From assembly GCF_024584705.1 (NCBI RefSeq), contig NZ_CP097384.1:5518001-5582000 (forward strand): DNA of 64,000 nucleotides, given 5' to 3'. Position 1 is the stretch's first letter. The number at the start of each line of letters is the position of its first letter. Of this stretch, positions 53,549 to 61,788 are shown piece by piece. This stretch comes from Blastopirellula sp. J2-11. GTDB lineage: Bacteria > Planctomycetota > Planctomycetia > Pirellulales > Pirellulaceae. The notes below the pieces were generated by a model. That model was not told the DNA's origin, did no database searches, and saw nothing but the letters and a program-made list of their open reading frames with translations. The position numbers and the translations under genes were made by a program.

Positions 53549-54430
53549 ATGAACAACTCACCAATCCAAACGCCAGAACTAATTCACTCGCCCAAAGAGA
53601 TTCGGGCCAAAGTCGTCGCCGCGCAAAAGAGCGGGCTGACGGTTGGTTTCGTGCCGACGATGGGCGCATTGCACGAGGGACATCTCAGCCTGGCCGGCCG
53701 CGCCGCAGCTGAATGCGATATCACGGTCGTCAGCATTTTCGTCAATCCAATGCAATTTGGGCCAAGCGAAGACTTCTCAAAATATCCGCGCACGCTGGAC
53801 AGCGATATCGAATCGCTTTCGCATTATCACCCAGTCTGGGTTTTCGCACCGGAAGCGGCCGATATGTATCCGCCGGGGATTTCGACCGTCGTTTCGCCCC
53901 CCAGCGTTTCGTTGCCGCTGGAAGGAGTCTCACGACCGACGCATTTCGCCGGCGTCGCGACCGTGGTGCTGAAACTACTGAATATGGTTCCGGCCGATAT
54001 CGCCTATTTTGGCCAGAAGGACTATCAGCAAGCTTGCGTGATTCGGCAAATGGTGATTGACCTGAATGTGGCAACCCGAATTGCGGTTTGCCCGATCGTG
54101 CGTGACGACGACGGCCTGGCGATGAGTTCACGCAACCGCTATCTATCGCCGGCGGAACGAACTGCCGCGTTGTCAATCTCCCGCAGCTTGCGCGTAGCGA
54201 CCGAACGCCTAGAAGCTGGGGATCGCGACGCTGATTCGATCGCGGCGGGAATGCGCGCCGAGATGCATGCAGCCGGGATTCGTGAGATTGATTACGCAAT
54301 TCTGGCAAATCCACAGACGTTGGAAACGCTACAGACAGCGACCGACACAGTCGTTATTCTGATTGCTGCACGCGTCGGCGGAACGCGTCTGATCGACAAT
54401 TGCGTCGTGAGTCTCTCGCCGACCAACTAG
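53549..54430 (+). CDS. panC: pantothenate synthetase
   Basis: 293 residues from the ATG behind a GTG. It joins pantoate and beta-alanine with ATP. HIGH-type motif VPTMGALHEGHLSL (~35-48), substrate-binding FVNPMQFGPSEDFSKYPR, FGQKDYQQACVIRQ and the KMSKS-like AMSSRNRYLSPAER are present. The C-terminal domain ends IDNCVVSLSPTN. It starts 12 bases after folK and is followed by lgt after 33 bases, so a folK-panC-lgt operon is likely. Confidence 0.96.
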   Translation: MNNSPIQTPELIHSPKEIRAKVVAAQKSGLTVGFVPTMGALHEGHLSLAGRAAAECDITVVSIFVNPMQFGPSEDFSKYPRTLDSDIESLSHYHPVWVFAPEAADMYPPGISTVVSPPSVSLPLEGVSRPTHFAGVATVVLKLLNMVPADIAYFGQKDYQQACVIRQMVIDLNVATRIAVCPIVRDDDGLAMSSRNRYLSPAERTAALSISRSLRVATERLEAGDRDADSIAAGMRAEMHAAGIREIDYAILANPQTLETLQTATDTVVILIAARVGGTRLIDNCVVSLSPTN

Positions 54431-54463
54431 CACTTCCTTCCGCCGCGAGAGAGAATCGGCCAC

Positions 54464-55798
54464 GTGCGCCAAACTCTATTTCTAATCCCGAAAGAACTGT
54501 TCGGACTGCCGCTGGCAGGCTTCGGCTGGCTGCTGATCGTCTGGTGCGTCGTTTCGGCCGTACTGCTGGCGATCCTTGCGCGCAAGCAGGGCTGGAACAA
54601 GGATACCGCCAGCTATCTGCCGATGATCATTATCGTCGCAGTGGTGATCGCATTCGGTTTGCCGATGTTCGTCGCGCAGCACAATGGAATTCCGATCCGC
54701 GGCTATGGAGTCATGCTGCTGGCGGCAGTCGTCGCCGGCGTCAGCTTTGCGGCGCATCGTGCGCAAAAGATGGGGCTGCATCCCGATGCGATCTATTCGC
54801 TCGCTTTTTGGATGTTTATCCCCGGCATTCTCGGTGCACGCGTCTTCTTCGTCATCGAGTACTGGAACGAATACTTCTACATCCCTGGCGATTGGAAGGC
54901 GACTTTCTTTAACGCGATCAACTTTACCGAAGGGGGTCTGGTCGTCTACGGTTCGTTGATCGGCGCGATGATCGGTTTCGCCGCGTTTTGCTATCGTCAT
55001 CGGCTGCCTGCTTTGGCGCTGGCCGATTTGATCGCGCCCAGTTTGGTGCTGGGACTTTGCTTGGGACGCATCGGATGCTTGCTGAACGGCTGCTGTTATG
55101 GCGGCGTTTGCGAATATCCATGGGCGATCCCTTTCCCGCAAGGGAGCCCGCCGTATGAGCGACAGCTAGAGACGGGGGAGTTTTTCGGCGTTCGCTTGAC
55201 CCAGAATCCTCGCGGCGAAATTGCCATCGGTTTGATTCGCCCTGATTCGCCGGCTGCGGGACAATTGCTCACCGCCGGAGATGTCATCGTCGAGATCAAC
55301 GGCGAGCAGCCGACCGCCGGAGCCAACAGTCGCGGCGAAGTGGTTCCTCCGCTCGTTACAGCACAACGCCTAGTCCTGCAGGCGTCTCATGAAGGCATTC
55401 TGCGGCTGCGAAAAGCGGATGGGACGATCGTCCGAATCTTGCTGCCGAAAGCGCCTGCCTGGAGCGTTCCGGTCCACCCCACTCAGATTTATGCTAGTAT
55501 CAACGCGCTGTTGCTCTTCATTGTCGCGGCGCTCTACTATCCGGTTCGCCGTCATGACGGCGAAGTGATCGCGCTGACGCTCGGCATTTATTCGATTACG
55601 CGATACTTGCTCGAGTTGATTCGAACCGACGAACTCTCGTTCGCCGGCACCGGTTTGACGATCTCGCAAAACGTCAGCTTGGCGATCTTTGGCCTGGCCT
55701 TGGTGGTGCTGATTTACCTGCGTCGCTCTCCACCGCATACCGTCTGGCCGCTAAAATCAAGCGAACCGGCAATCAGCGGCAAAGCGGCTCGCAAGTAA
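54464..55798 (+). CDS. lgt: prolipoprotein diacylglyceryl transferase with inserted PDZ-like domain
   Basis: 444 residues (usual Lgt about 270-300) from GTG giving (M)RQTLFLIPKELFG. The core is clear: IRGYGVMLLAAVVAGV, RVFFVIEYWNEY, TEGGLVVYGSLIGAMIG (~155-171), GRIGCLLNGCCYG (201-213) and HPTQIYASINALLLF (338-352). Between the last two lies an insert (~240-330) with PDZ features: LIRPDSPAAGQLLTAGDVIVEINGEQ then AQRLVLQASHEGILRLRKADG. The insert falls in the periplasmic loop before the HPTQ helix. Lgt adds diacylglyceryl to the lipobox Cys. The enzyme is probably active because core motifs remain. Confidence 0.93.
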   Translation: MRQTLFLIPKELFGLPLAGFGWLLIVWCVVSAVLLAILARKQGWNKDTASYLPMIIIVAVVIAFGLPMFVAQHNGIPIRGYGVMLLAAVVAGVSFAAHRAQKMGLHPDAIYSLAFWMFIPGILGARVFFVIEYWNEYFYIPGDWKATFFNAINFTEGGLVVYGSLIGAMIGFAAFCYRHRLPALALADLIAPSLVLGLCLGRIGCLLNGCCYGGVCEYPWAIPFPQGSPPYERQLETGEFFGVRLTQNPRGEIAIGLIRPDSPAAGQLLTAGDVIVEINGEQPTAGANSRGEVVPPLVTAQRLVLQASHEGILRLRKADGTIVRILLPKAPAWSVPVHPTQIYASINALLLFIVAALYYPVRRHDGEVIALTLGIYSITRYLLELIRTDELSFAGTGLTISQNVSLAIFGLALVVLIYLRRSPPHTVWPLKSSEPAISGKAARK

Positions 55799-56381
55799 CT
55801 GGAAGCTCGTTACTTCACCTGCTCGAGACGCATTCGAATGCGCCGATTGATTGGGCCCTGAGCGTCCTCGCCGCAACAGGCGACAAGCTAAAAAAATCGA
55901 AGAATTCTTCGGTCGCGTTAATTCACAAACTTCCGAAATTAGCATTGCGCGTATGACCAACTCCGGCAGGGCCGAGCCCGCGCAGACGCCCGAATTTGAC
56001 GAATATACCAGCGTTTTGGCAGGCGTACCGTAAGCTGAAACGCCAAATGACGTCACAACCGTTCCAGCCGGTCCGGTCGTGCGCGTATCGGCCGGTGCGT
56101 GGAGCCGCTCTATTCGACGCCAAAAGAAGCAGCCGCCCAGCCCATGGCTGACTGTCTACCTCTGTTTGCTCTTGGGATCGTCCAACGCGATCTGGAGTAA
56201 TCGACCACGACGCTGCGAACTCCTCGTATTGTCGGCTGGTTTGGAATACGATGAGCAATACGCTACTCGCAGCTTTGCGTGCGCGTTAATGGGGCTTTTC
56301 CGAATACTCGTCACGACGGCGACCAGCAGCGCCGTCATCCGCGACCTCCCTCTCGATCCGCTCACCACTTGCGCATCATTC
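55799..56381. other. 583-base region between lgt and the ECF sigma factor
   Basis: No convincing gene. It contains a palindrome CGAAGAATTCTTCG at 55898-55911 directly next to A6, which on the minus strand reads as a short hairpin with a T-run but has no gene to serve. The last ~100 bases belong to a possible longer ECF reading frame (ATG at 56289). Confidence 0.4.
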
Positions 56382-56954
56382 GTGGACGATAGCCAGCTTA
56401 TCGAGCAAATTCTCTCCGGCGACACTGCGTCGTATGCGCTGCTGGTGCGCAAATATCAGGACCGGCTCTTCAACACGCTGATTCACTTTCTCGGTTCACG
56501 AGAAGACGCCGAAGACATCGTGCAAGAGTCGTTCGTTCAGGCCTATCTGAAGCTGGCGACCTTTCAAGGGAACAGCCTGTTCTATACCTGGCTTTATCGC
56601 ATCGCGTTCAACGTTGCGGTCAGTCATCGCCGGCGCCGTAAACCGGTTTACTCGGTCGACCTGGGACGCGAGATCGCCGGCTGCGAACCGGTCGACGGTG
56701 GAGCCGGCCCCGAACAACGGATGCAGCGGCACGAGAACGTCGAGCAAGTCCGCGCTGCGCTGGAAACCCTGAGCGAAGAGCATCGCTCGGTGTTGGTCCT
56801 GCGCGAATTGGAAGGCTTAGAGTACGACCAGATCGCCGAAGTGCTAAACACCCCCATCGGCACGGTGCGCAGCCGTCTTCATCGCGCCCGAGCGCAGCTT
56901 CGCGATCATCTGCATAATCTGATTCCTGAAGACCAACGCGAAATGTTGCCGTAG
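56382..56954 (+). CDS. RNA polymerase ECF sigma factor (RpoE type)
   Basis: 190 residues from the GTG giving (M)DDSQLIEQILSGDTASYALLV, a usual ECF start; ATG at 56289 would add 31 residues, and the frame is open to 56079. Region 2 (YQDRLFNTLIHFLGSREDAEDIVQESFVQAYLKL, FYTWLYRIAFNVAVSHRRRR) and region 4 (EEHRSVLVLRELEGLEYDQIAEVL, PIGTVRSRLHRARAQLRDHL) are complete. No anti-sigma gene lies next to it. Confidence 0.9.
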   Translation: MDDSQLIEQILSGDTASYALLVRKYQDRLFNTLIHFLGSREDAEDIVQESFVQAYLKLATFQGNSLFYTWLYRIAFNVAVSHRRRRKPVYSVDLGREIAGCEPVDGGAGPEQRMQRHENVEQVRAALETLSEEHRSVLVLRELEGLEYDQIAEVLNTPIGTVRSRLHRARAQLRDHLHNLIPEDQREMLP

Positions 56955-57066
56955 TCGATCGCCGACGAATAACCGGACGCCGCGCAGACAGTCTGGTTCG
57001 ACTGCGGTAGAATTCAGCAGCGTAAGGCCTGCTAGGACTAGGTCTCGACTTTCGAGGATAGGGAAT

Positions 57067-57273
57067 ATGTCGGAAACGAAGATTCGCGTGCGTGACAACG
57101 GCCCGTTTTTGGTCGAAGGTCCAATTACGCTCGAAGACGCCGATGGCAACACCTACACCATCGACAAGCCGACGATCGCGCTCTGCCGCTGCGGCCATTC
57201 GGCCAATCGCCCGTTTTGCGACGGCGCTCACAAGGGTTGCGGCTTCGAATCCAGCGAACGCGTCTCCAGCTAG
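57067..57273 (+). CDS. CDGSH iron-sulfur domain protein
   Basis: 68 residues: one CDGSH motif CRCGHSANRPFCDGAH (C-x-C-x2-S-x3-P-x-C-D-G-x-H) ligating a 2Fe-2S cluster through three Cys and one His. The size fits single-motif bacterial CDGSH proteins. Cytoplasmic; redox or cluster-transfer role is known for the family, partner unknown. Confidence 0.95.
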   Translation: MSETKIRVRDNGPFLVEGPITLEDADGNTYTIDKPTIALCRCGHSANRPFCDGAHKGCGFESSERVSS

Positions 57274-57515
57274 GCGCTGCGTCGACGCTTGGTCGACAAC
57301 TTATCCCCGACGCCGGCGGCAACTTCACGGCGATTTCTTTTTCTGGAAACCGTGTCCTCAAAACGGTTTGCCGTCGTTGCGATGAGATTTGGCGAACAAT
57401 CTCGCTGCGCGCCCCGTTTTCTAGCTATCGGCAGGCGCCTAGAATCCAACCCGCTTCAGTTGATCAACCGCTTTTTGGCGGCGCTTGCAGTCTTTTAACC
57501 GAGGAATCTCAGGGC

Positions 57516-58442
57516 ATGGAAGAACAATCGCCCGAATCCCCATTGGATTCGATCGAAGCATCGGCGGCGGACTTTAACGATCAGGAAATCTCATCGGAAG
57601 AAGTCGCTCGTCTTAATACGGTCTCGCAACCCTACGTCGGTCAATGGAACTCATTGGTCTCGACCACCAATTGGGAAAAAGGACGCATCATCGGACAGTG
57701 GCGCACGTCGTTGACCGAACAGAACGCCCCGGCGACCGAATACTCGGACGAAGCCTGGGCGAGCCGTGTCGGCTCGGTCACCGGCCAACATGTCGGCCGC
57801 CTGCGGCGCGTCTACGAACGTTTTGGCGATGTCCATGAGAAATTCGAGAAACTCTTCTGGAGTCACTTCCAGGCCTCGATCGACTGGGAAGACGCCGAGA
57901 TGTGGCTGGAAGGCGCCGTCCAAAATGGCTGGTCGGTCGCTTCGATGCGCAGCCAGCGCTGGGAGACGATGGGTAGCCTAGAAGGGGACCGTCCCCGCGA
58001 TGAGGATATCGTCGTCACCGAGTTGGACGAAGACTTTGAGCCGCATGCCGAAGGGGGCGATTCGGAGTTGAAGGGAAGCCTCGGCGACATCGAACCGCAT
58101 GACGGGATGCCGGTTCCGGAAGGTCCCGACTTTGGTGATGAGGATGCCCCTGGCGCGGTTCCGCGTGAGGTCTCGCAAAACGGAGAAGGGGACGAAGCGG
58201 CGCCGGAAGAACAACCGGCCCTGGTCAAACCGTTTACTGAGATTGGCCAACTTCCTGAGGACGTGCTTGATGCGTTCGATGCAATGAAGCTGGCGATCAT
58301 CCGCCATAAAGCGGCTGGCTGGTCCGAAATCAAGCTGGAAGAAATGGTCAGCTGCATCGAGTCGCTGAAAGTCCTGGCCAGCGCTCCTAGCGGTGAACCG
58401 GTGACCAAACCGCGCGTCGTCAGTGAAGCCGCTTCCGAATAA
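57516..58442 (+). CDS. conserved hypothetical protein with acidic C-terminal region
   Basis: 308 residues from ATG giving MEEQSPESPLDSIEAS. The ~40-170 region is Trp-rich and helical (GQWNSLVSTTNWEKGRIIGQWR, WASRVGSVTGQHVGRLRRVYERFG, FWSHFQASIDWEDAEMWLEGA, NGWSVASMRSQRWE) and reminds me of DUF3102-like DNA-associated domains. Then comes an acidic, Pro/Gly-rich linker (~175-260) and a helical tail (LPEDVLDAFDAMKLAIIRHK). The closing terminator at 58465 follows. Function unknown. Confidence 0.78.
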   Translation: MEEQSPESPLDSIEASAADFNDQEISSEEVARLNTVSQPYVGQWNSLVSTTNWEKGRIIGQWRTSLTEQNAPATEYSDEAWASRVGSVTGQHVGRLRRVYERFGDVHEKFEKLFWSHFQASIDWEDAEMWLEGAVQNGWSVASMRSQRWETMGSLEGDRPRDEDIVVTELDEDFEPHAEGGDSELKGSLGDIEPHDGMPVPEGPDFGDEDAPGAVPREVSQNGEGDEAAPEEQPALVKPFTEIGQLPEDVLDAFDAMKLAIIRHKAAGWSEIKLEEMVSCIESLKVLASAPSGEPVTKPRVVSEAASE

Positions 58443-58464
58443 CTCGGATAGAACCCAAGAACGT

Positions 58465-58496
58465 GAAGAGGCGATTCCTGACGGAATCGCCTCTTC
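58465..58496 (+). terminator. 14-bp perfect terminator hairpin
   Basis: GAAGAGGCGATTCC and its complement around the 4-base loop TGAC, followed by TGTTGCGC. It separates two convergent genes (stop at 58442 and stop at 58531) and may act on both strands; the T-tract is weak. Confidence 0.75.
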
Positions 58497-58530
58497 TGTT
58501 GCGCTGACGTAACGCGTTGGCTTGACTTAC

Positions 58531-59019
58531 CTATTCAGTCGTCGCTGACTTTGTCTTTTCGATGCGGCCGAAAAGATGCCCGCTCACTTCTCCGTGCGTC
58601 CAAGTCCCGGCATATTTGTCGCCATCGATCACGACATGAGCGCTGAAGGTGCCGAGTCCCGGAATCGCGACATCCTCCAGCGTGATCACCGGAGTCTTCC
58701 CGGCCCATTTTACTTCGAGCGGCATCGGGATGACCGCGTCGTTTTCGCCATACTTCACCCGAGCGTTGAACAGCCAGAGATCTCCCTCCTCTAGCTTATG
58801 GACGCTCCGGATTTCATAGCGTTCTTCTTTCGGAGGCACGTCGCGACCAACCACCGTAAACTTACCGACCAGCGTGGCGCCGGTCATTCTCTCTGAGAAC
58901 TTTTCAAATAGCGCCTGTTGCTCAGCACTTGGCTCCACGTCTGTGGCGACAGCGACGGTCGGCGCACAGAATGCGATCGCAAACGGGAGGAAAAACAGTA
59001 GGGCAGTGGAGCGCGTCAT
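58531..59019 (-). CDS. secreted protein of unknown function
   Basis: 162 residues with a signal peptide (ALLFFLPFAIAFCAPTVAVA) and a beta-rich mature part (TLVGKFTVVGRDVPPKEERYEI, LWLFNARVKYG, VITLEDVAIPGLGTFSAHVVI, YAGTWTHGEVSGHLFGRIEK). It resembles lipocalin-like planctomycete orphans that I cannot name. Single gene; ends in an Arg/Lys/Thr tail. Confidence 0.8.
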   Translation of the reverse strand: MTRSTALLFFLPFAIAFCAPTVAVATDVEPSAEQQALFEKFSERMTGATLVGKFTVVGRDVPPKEERYEIRSVHKLEEGDLWLFNARVKYGENDAVIPMPLEVKWAGKTPVITLEDVAIPGLGTFSAHVVIDGDKYAGTWTHGEVSGHLFGRIEKTKSATTE

Positions 59020-59183
59020 GATGTGCGCCTCTCAAGGGGATGCAAAGCGTTGGGGAAACATAAGCGGCCAGTTGGGCGGCTGTTTCCATTTTGGCCATTT
59101 TATCCCGGTCAGGCAACGCGCAAAAGAAAAGACCGCCTTAGGGAAGACGGCCGCTTAATATTTCTGTCGCTCGTTGTCTGGCT

Positions 59184-59816
59184 TTAGACCAAGCCGCGTC
59201 GAACCGCCCAAACGGCAGCTTGCGTGCGATCGGTTACATCAATCTTGCGCAAAATGTTTTGCACATGTTCTTTGACCGTTTCGATGCTAATGGTCAACGA
59301 ACGACCGATCTCTCGATTGCTAAGTCCTAGCGCCAGATGTCGCAGAACTTGCATTTCACGATTGGTAAGCGGAATGTCGCTATGCTTCGCCTCTTGACGC
59401 TTGGCCATCGCGCCGCGAACGCGATTCATGAGGCTGTCTTCGGCGATCGGGCTATCCGAGGCGGCGTTTTCGATCGCGGTGACGATCGTTTCACGCGACG
59501 AACCTTTGAGCACGTAATCATGAGCGCCGAGTGCGACTCCCCGAGCGATGTAGGTCGGGTTGTCGTAGGTCGAAAGCATGACGACGCGGGTATTGGGAGA
59601 CTCTTTTTTGATTTTCTCCAACGCCGCCAAACCATCGGTGTCAGGCATGCGGATGTCCATCAGAACGACGTCCGGTTGATGGGCGAGCGCTTTTTCAACC
59701 GCTTCGCTACCGGTGGAAGCTTCGTCCACGATGCTGATTTCAGTCCCCTTGAGCAGACTGGCTAGTCCGCTGCGAACCACCTCATGATCGTCCGCAACAA
59801 CGACGTTAATTCCCAT
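59184..59816 (-). CDS. NarL/FixJ-type two-component response regulator
   Basis: 210 residues from MGINVVVADDHEVVRSGL; the 37 upstream codons do not look like protein. Receiver domain with Asp54 (VVLMDIRMPDTDG) and a LuxR-type HTH at ~146-208 (LTNREMQVLRHLALGLSNREIGRSL, TVKEHVQNILRKIDV). It would bind DNA as a phosphorylated dimer. No histidine kinase is adjacent. It is divergent from the NtrC-type gene. Confidence 0.94.
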   Translation of the reverse strand: MGINVVVADDHEVVRSGLASLLKGTEISIVDEASTGSEAVEKALAHQPDVVLMDIRMPDTDGLAALEKIKKESPNTRVVMLSTYDNPTYIARGVALGAHDYVLKGSSRETIVTAIENAASDSPIAEDSLMNRVRGAMAKRQEAKHSDIPLTNREMQVLRHLALGLSNREIGRSLTISIETVKEHVQNILRKIDVTDRTQAAVWAVRRGLV

Positions 59817-60223
59817 TTTTTCTACTCCACAACATTTACGAGCGGTGCAACTACCTGCATGCCTAACCGCGACCTGCGGGACTTGTCCAAGATTGGGCGA
59901 TAAGTCCGCGAATGCCCAGTCAAACATTAGTTGGCTAACTACAGGATATCTTAACGCGGAAGCGGCAAATAGCTAGTGCTTTCGGCGGGGTGGTGGACGA
60001 TTTGCGGCGTACCACGCCGTAATGGGGGCCTAAAATGGCCAAAAACAGGCATTCGGTTCGTCCAACCCGCAGGATAGTGATTACCGCAGTGTTGCGTTTT
60101 TGCATCGGTGCGTTGACTTCCGGCAAGACGTGACCTAGATATCTCTGGCGGCGCCAACAAAAGATTCGCCCTGTAAGCAAACCCTCTGGTCGCCAAACTC
60201 CCGCCAAGTATCAAAGTGAAATC
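59817..60223. other. 407-base divergent regulatory region
   Basis: Between two divergent response regulators. No ORF of interest. Must hold promoters for both; no clear -35/-10 or GG-N10-GC sigma-54 site was recognised. Confidence 0.4.
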
Positions 60224-61603
60224 ATGAGTCAGCCTCAAATACTGTTGGTCGACGACGATCGTCACGTGCTCGATTCGATGGGCATGTGGCTGCGCGAGAT
60301 CGGCTATACGGTCACGACATCTCCCGGCTATCACGATGCAGTCGCTCAACTGGCGGCACAAAAGTTCGACCTAGTGCTCGCTGACGTCCGTTTGCAGGAT
60401 GGCGACGGGTTCGAATTGCTGCGTCACATTCGCAAGGCGCAGCCGGAACAGACGGTCATCTTGATCACCGGCTATGGCACCGCTGACGACGCGGTCGAAG
60501 CGATTCGCCTGGGCGCGTTCGACATGCTGACCAAACCGCTGATCGATCGCGAATTGGAAATGGCGATCAGTCGCGCCTTGTCGCAACGTCAGGTGCTGGC
60601 CGAAAACGAAAAACTGAAAGAACAGCTCGATCTGCGCTACGGTCTGGAGAACATCATCGGGCACGACCATCGCATGCTGAAGATCTTCGACATGGTCGAC
60701 AGCGTCGCCGATACCCGCGCCACGATCTTGATCACCGGCGAAAGTGGAACGGGTAAATCGCTGTTGGCTCGTGCGATTCATCGTCGCAGCAATCGTCGCG
60801 AAAAACCGTTTGTCGAAGTCGCCTGCGGAGCGTTACCGGAAACGTTGCTCGAAAGCGAACTCTTCGGCCATGTCGCCGGCTCATTCACCGGCGCGACGAC
60901 CGACAAACTTGGTAAGTTCAAACAAGCGGACGCCGGTTCGATTTTCCTCGACGAAATCGGCACCGCGCCGCAAAGCATGCAGGTCAAATTGCTTCGCGTG
61001 TTGCAGGAGCTTCAATTTGAGCCGGTTGGCGGCAATACGACGATTTCGATCGATACCCGCGTCATCCTGGCGACCAACGAAAATCTGGCGAATCTGGTTG
61101 AACGCGGCGTGTTTCGCCAAGATTTGTTCTACCGCGTAAACGTCATCAACTTAGAATTGCCGCCGCTGCGTCAACGCATGACCGACATACCACGCTTGGC
61201 GAATCACTTCCTGGAAGAAGTTCGCCAAGACACCGGTCGTCAGATCCGCGGCTTCACCGAAGAAGCGATCTCGGCGCTGCAGCGATACCAATGGCCCGGC
61301 AACGTTCGCGAACTGCAAAACGTCGTCGAACGTTCGGTTCTGCTGTCGAAAAACGAGATGATCGGTCCCGGCGAATTGCCGGCCGCAATCGCGTCCGGAG
61401 CCCCGGTTTCGGTCCAGCGAACCAATGGCCGGACCTTGAAGGAAGCGCTCGAAGCTCCGGAACGTCAGATCATCCTGGAGACGCTCGAGTCGAACGGCTG
61501 GAACCGTAATCTGACTGCCGACGAATTGGGCATCAACCGCACGACGCTGTATAAGAAGATGAAACGACTGGGGCTGGAAGATCTAGCCGGCACGCATCAC
61601 TAA
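60224..61603 (+). CDS. NtrC-family sigma-54-dependent response regulator
   Basis: 459 residues. Receiver with Asp54 (VLADVRLQDGDG); AAA+ domain (~130-370) with Walker A GESGTGKS, the sigma-54 contact loop in variant form GSFTGA, Walker B SIFLDEIG and the sensor region RVNVINLELPPLRQR; C-terminal Fis-type HTH (ILETLESNGWNRNLTADELGINRTTLYKKMKRLGL). It activates sigma-54 promoters after phosphorylation; the kinase is not adjacent. A terminator follows. Confidence 0.95.
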   Translation: MSQPQILLVDDDRHVLDSMGMWLREIGYTVTTSPGYHDAVAQLAAQKFDLVLADVRLQDGDGFELLRHIRKAQPEQTVILITGYGTADDAVEAIRLGAFDMLTKPLIDRELEMAISRALSQRQVLAENEKLKEQLDLRYGLENIIGHDHRMLKIFDMVDSVADTRATILITGESGTGKSLLARAIHRRSNRREKPFVEVACGALPETLLESELFGHVAGSFTGATTDKLGKFKQADAGSIFLDEIGTAPQSMQVKLLRVLQELQFEPVGGNTTISIDTRVILATNENLANLVERGVFRQDLFYRVNVINLELPPLRQRMTDIPRLANHFLEEVRQDTGRQIRGFTEEAISALQRYQWPGNVRELQNVVERSVLLSKNEMIGPGELPAAIASGAPVSVQRTNGRTLKEALEAPERQIILETLESNGWNRNLTADELGINRTTLYKKMKRLGLEDLAGTHH

Positions 61604-61628
61604 GCGTTTTCCAACGAACCATCGAAAC

Positions 61629-61660
61629 CAGGCCGCAGTCATTGCGGCCTGATTTGTTTC
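61629..61660 (+). terminator. rho-independent terminator after the NtrC-type gene
   Basis: CAGGCCGCA/TGCGGCCTG (9 bp) with a 5-base loop and a T-rich tail (ATTTGTTTC), 25 bases after the stop. Confidence 0.8.
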
Positions 61661-61788
61661 TTGGCTCAATTGCTGGATTCGCCTCATTGAATCGGCGAAA
61701 ATGTTTTTCTTGAGCCGCGGTGATGCTCCGTGATATCATGCGGATTCCGCTCACACCGCATTTCTCCCTTTCTCACCGATCCTCGCCC

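Noticed and set aside
55898-55911. Palindrome with A-run as a terminator
   Set aside because: It would act on the minus strand, where no gene is present upstream; kept only as a note in the gap entry.
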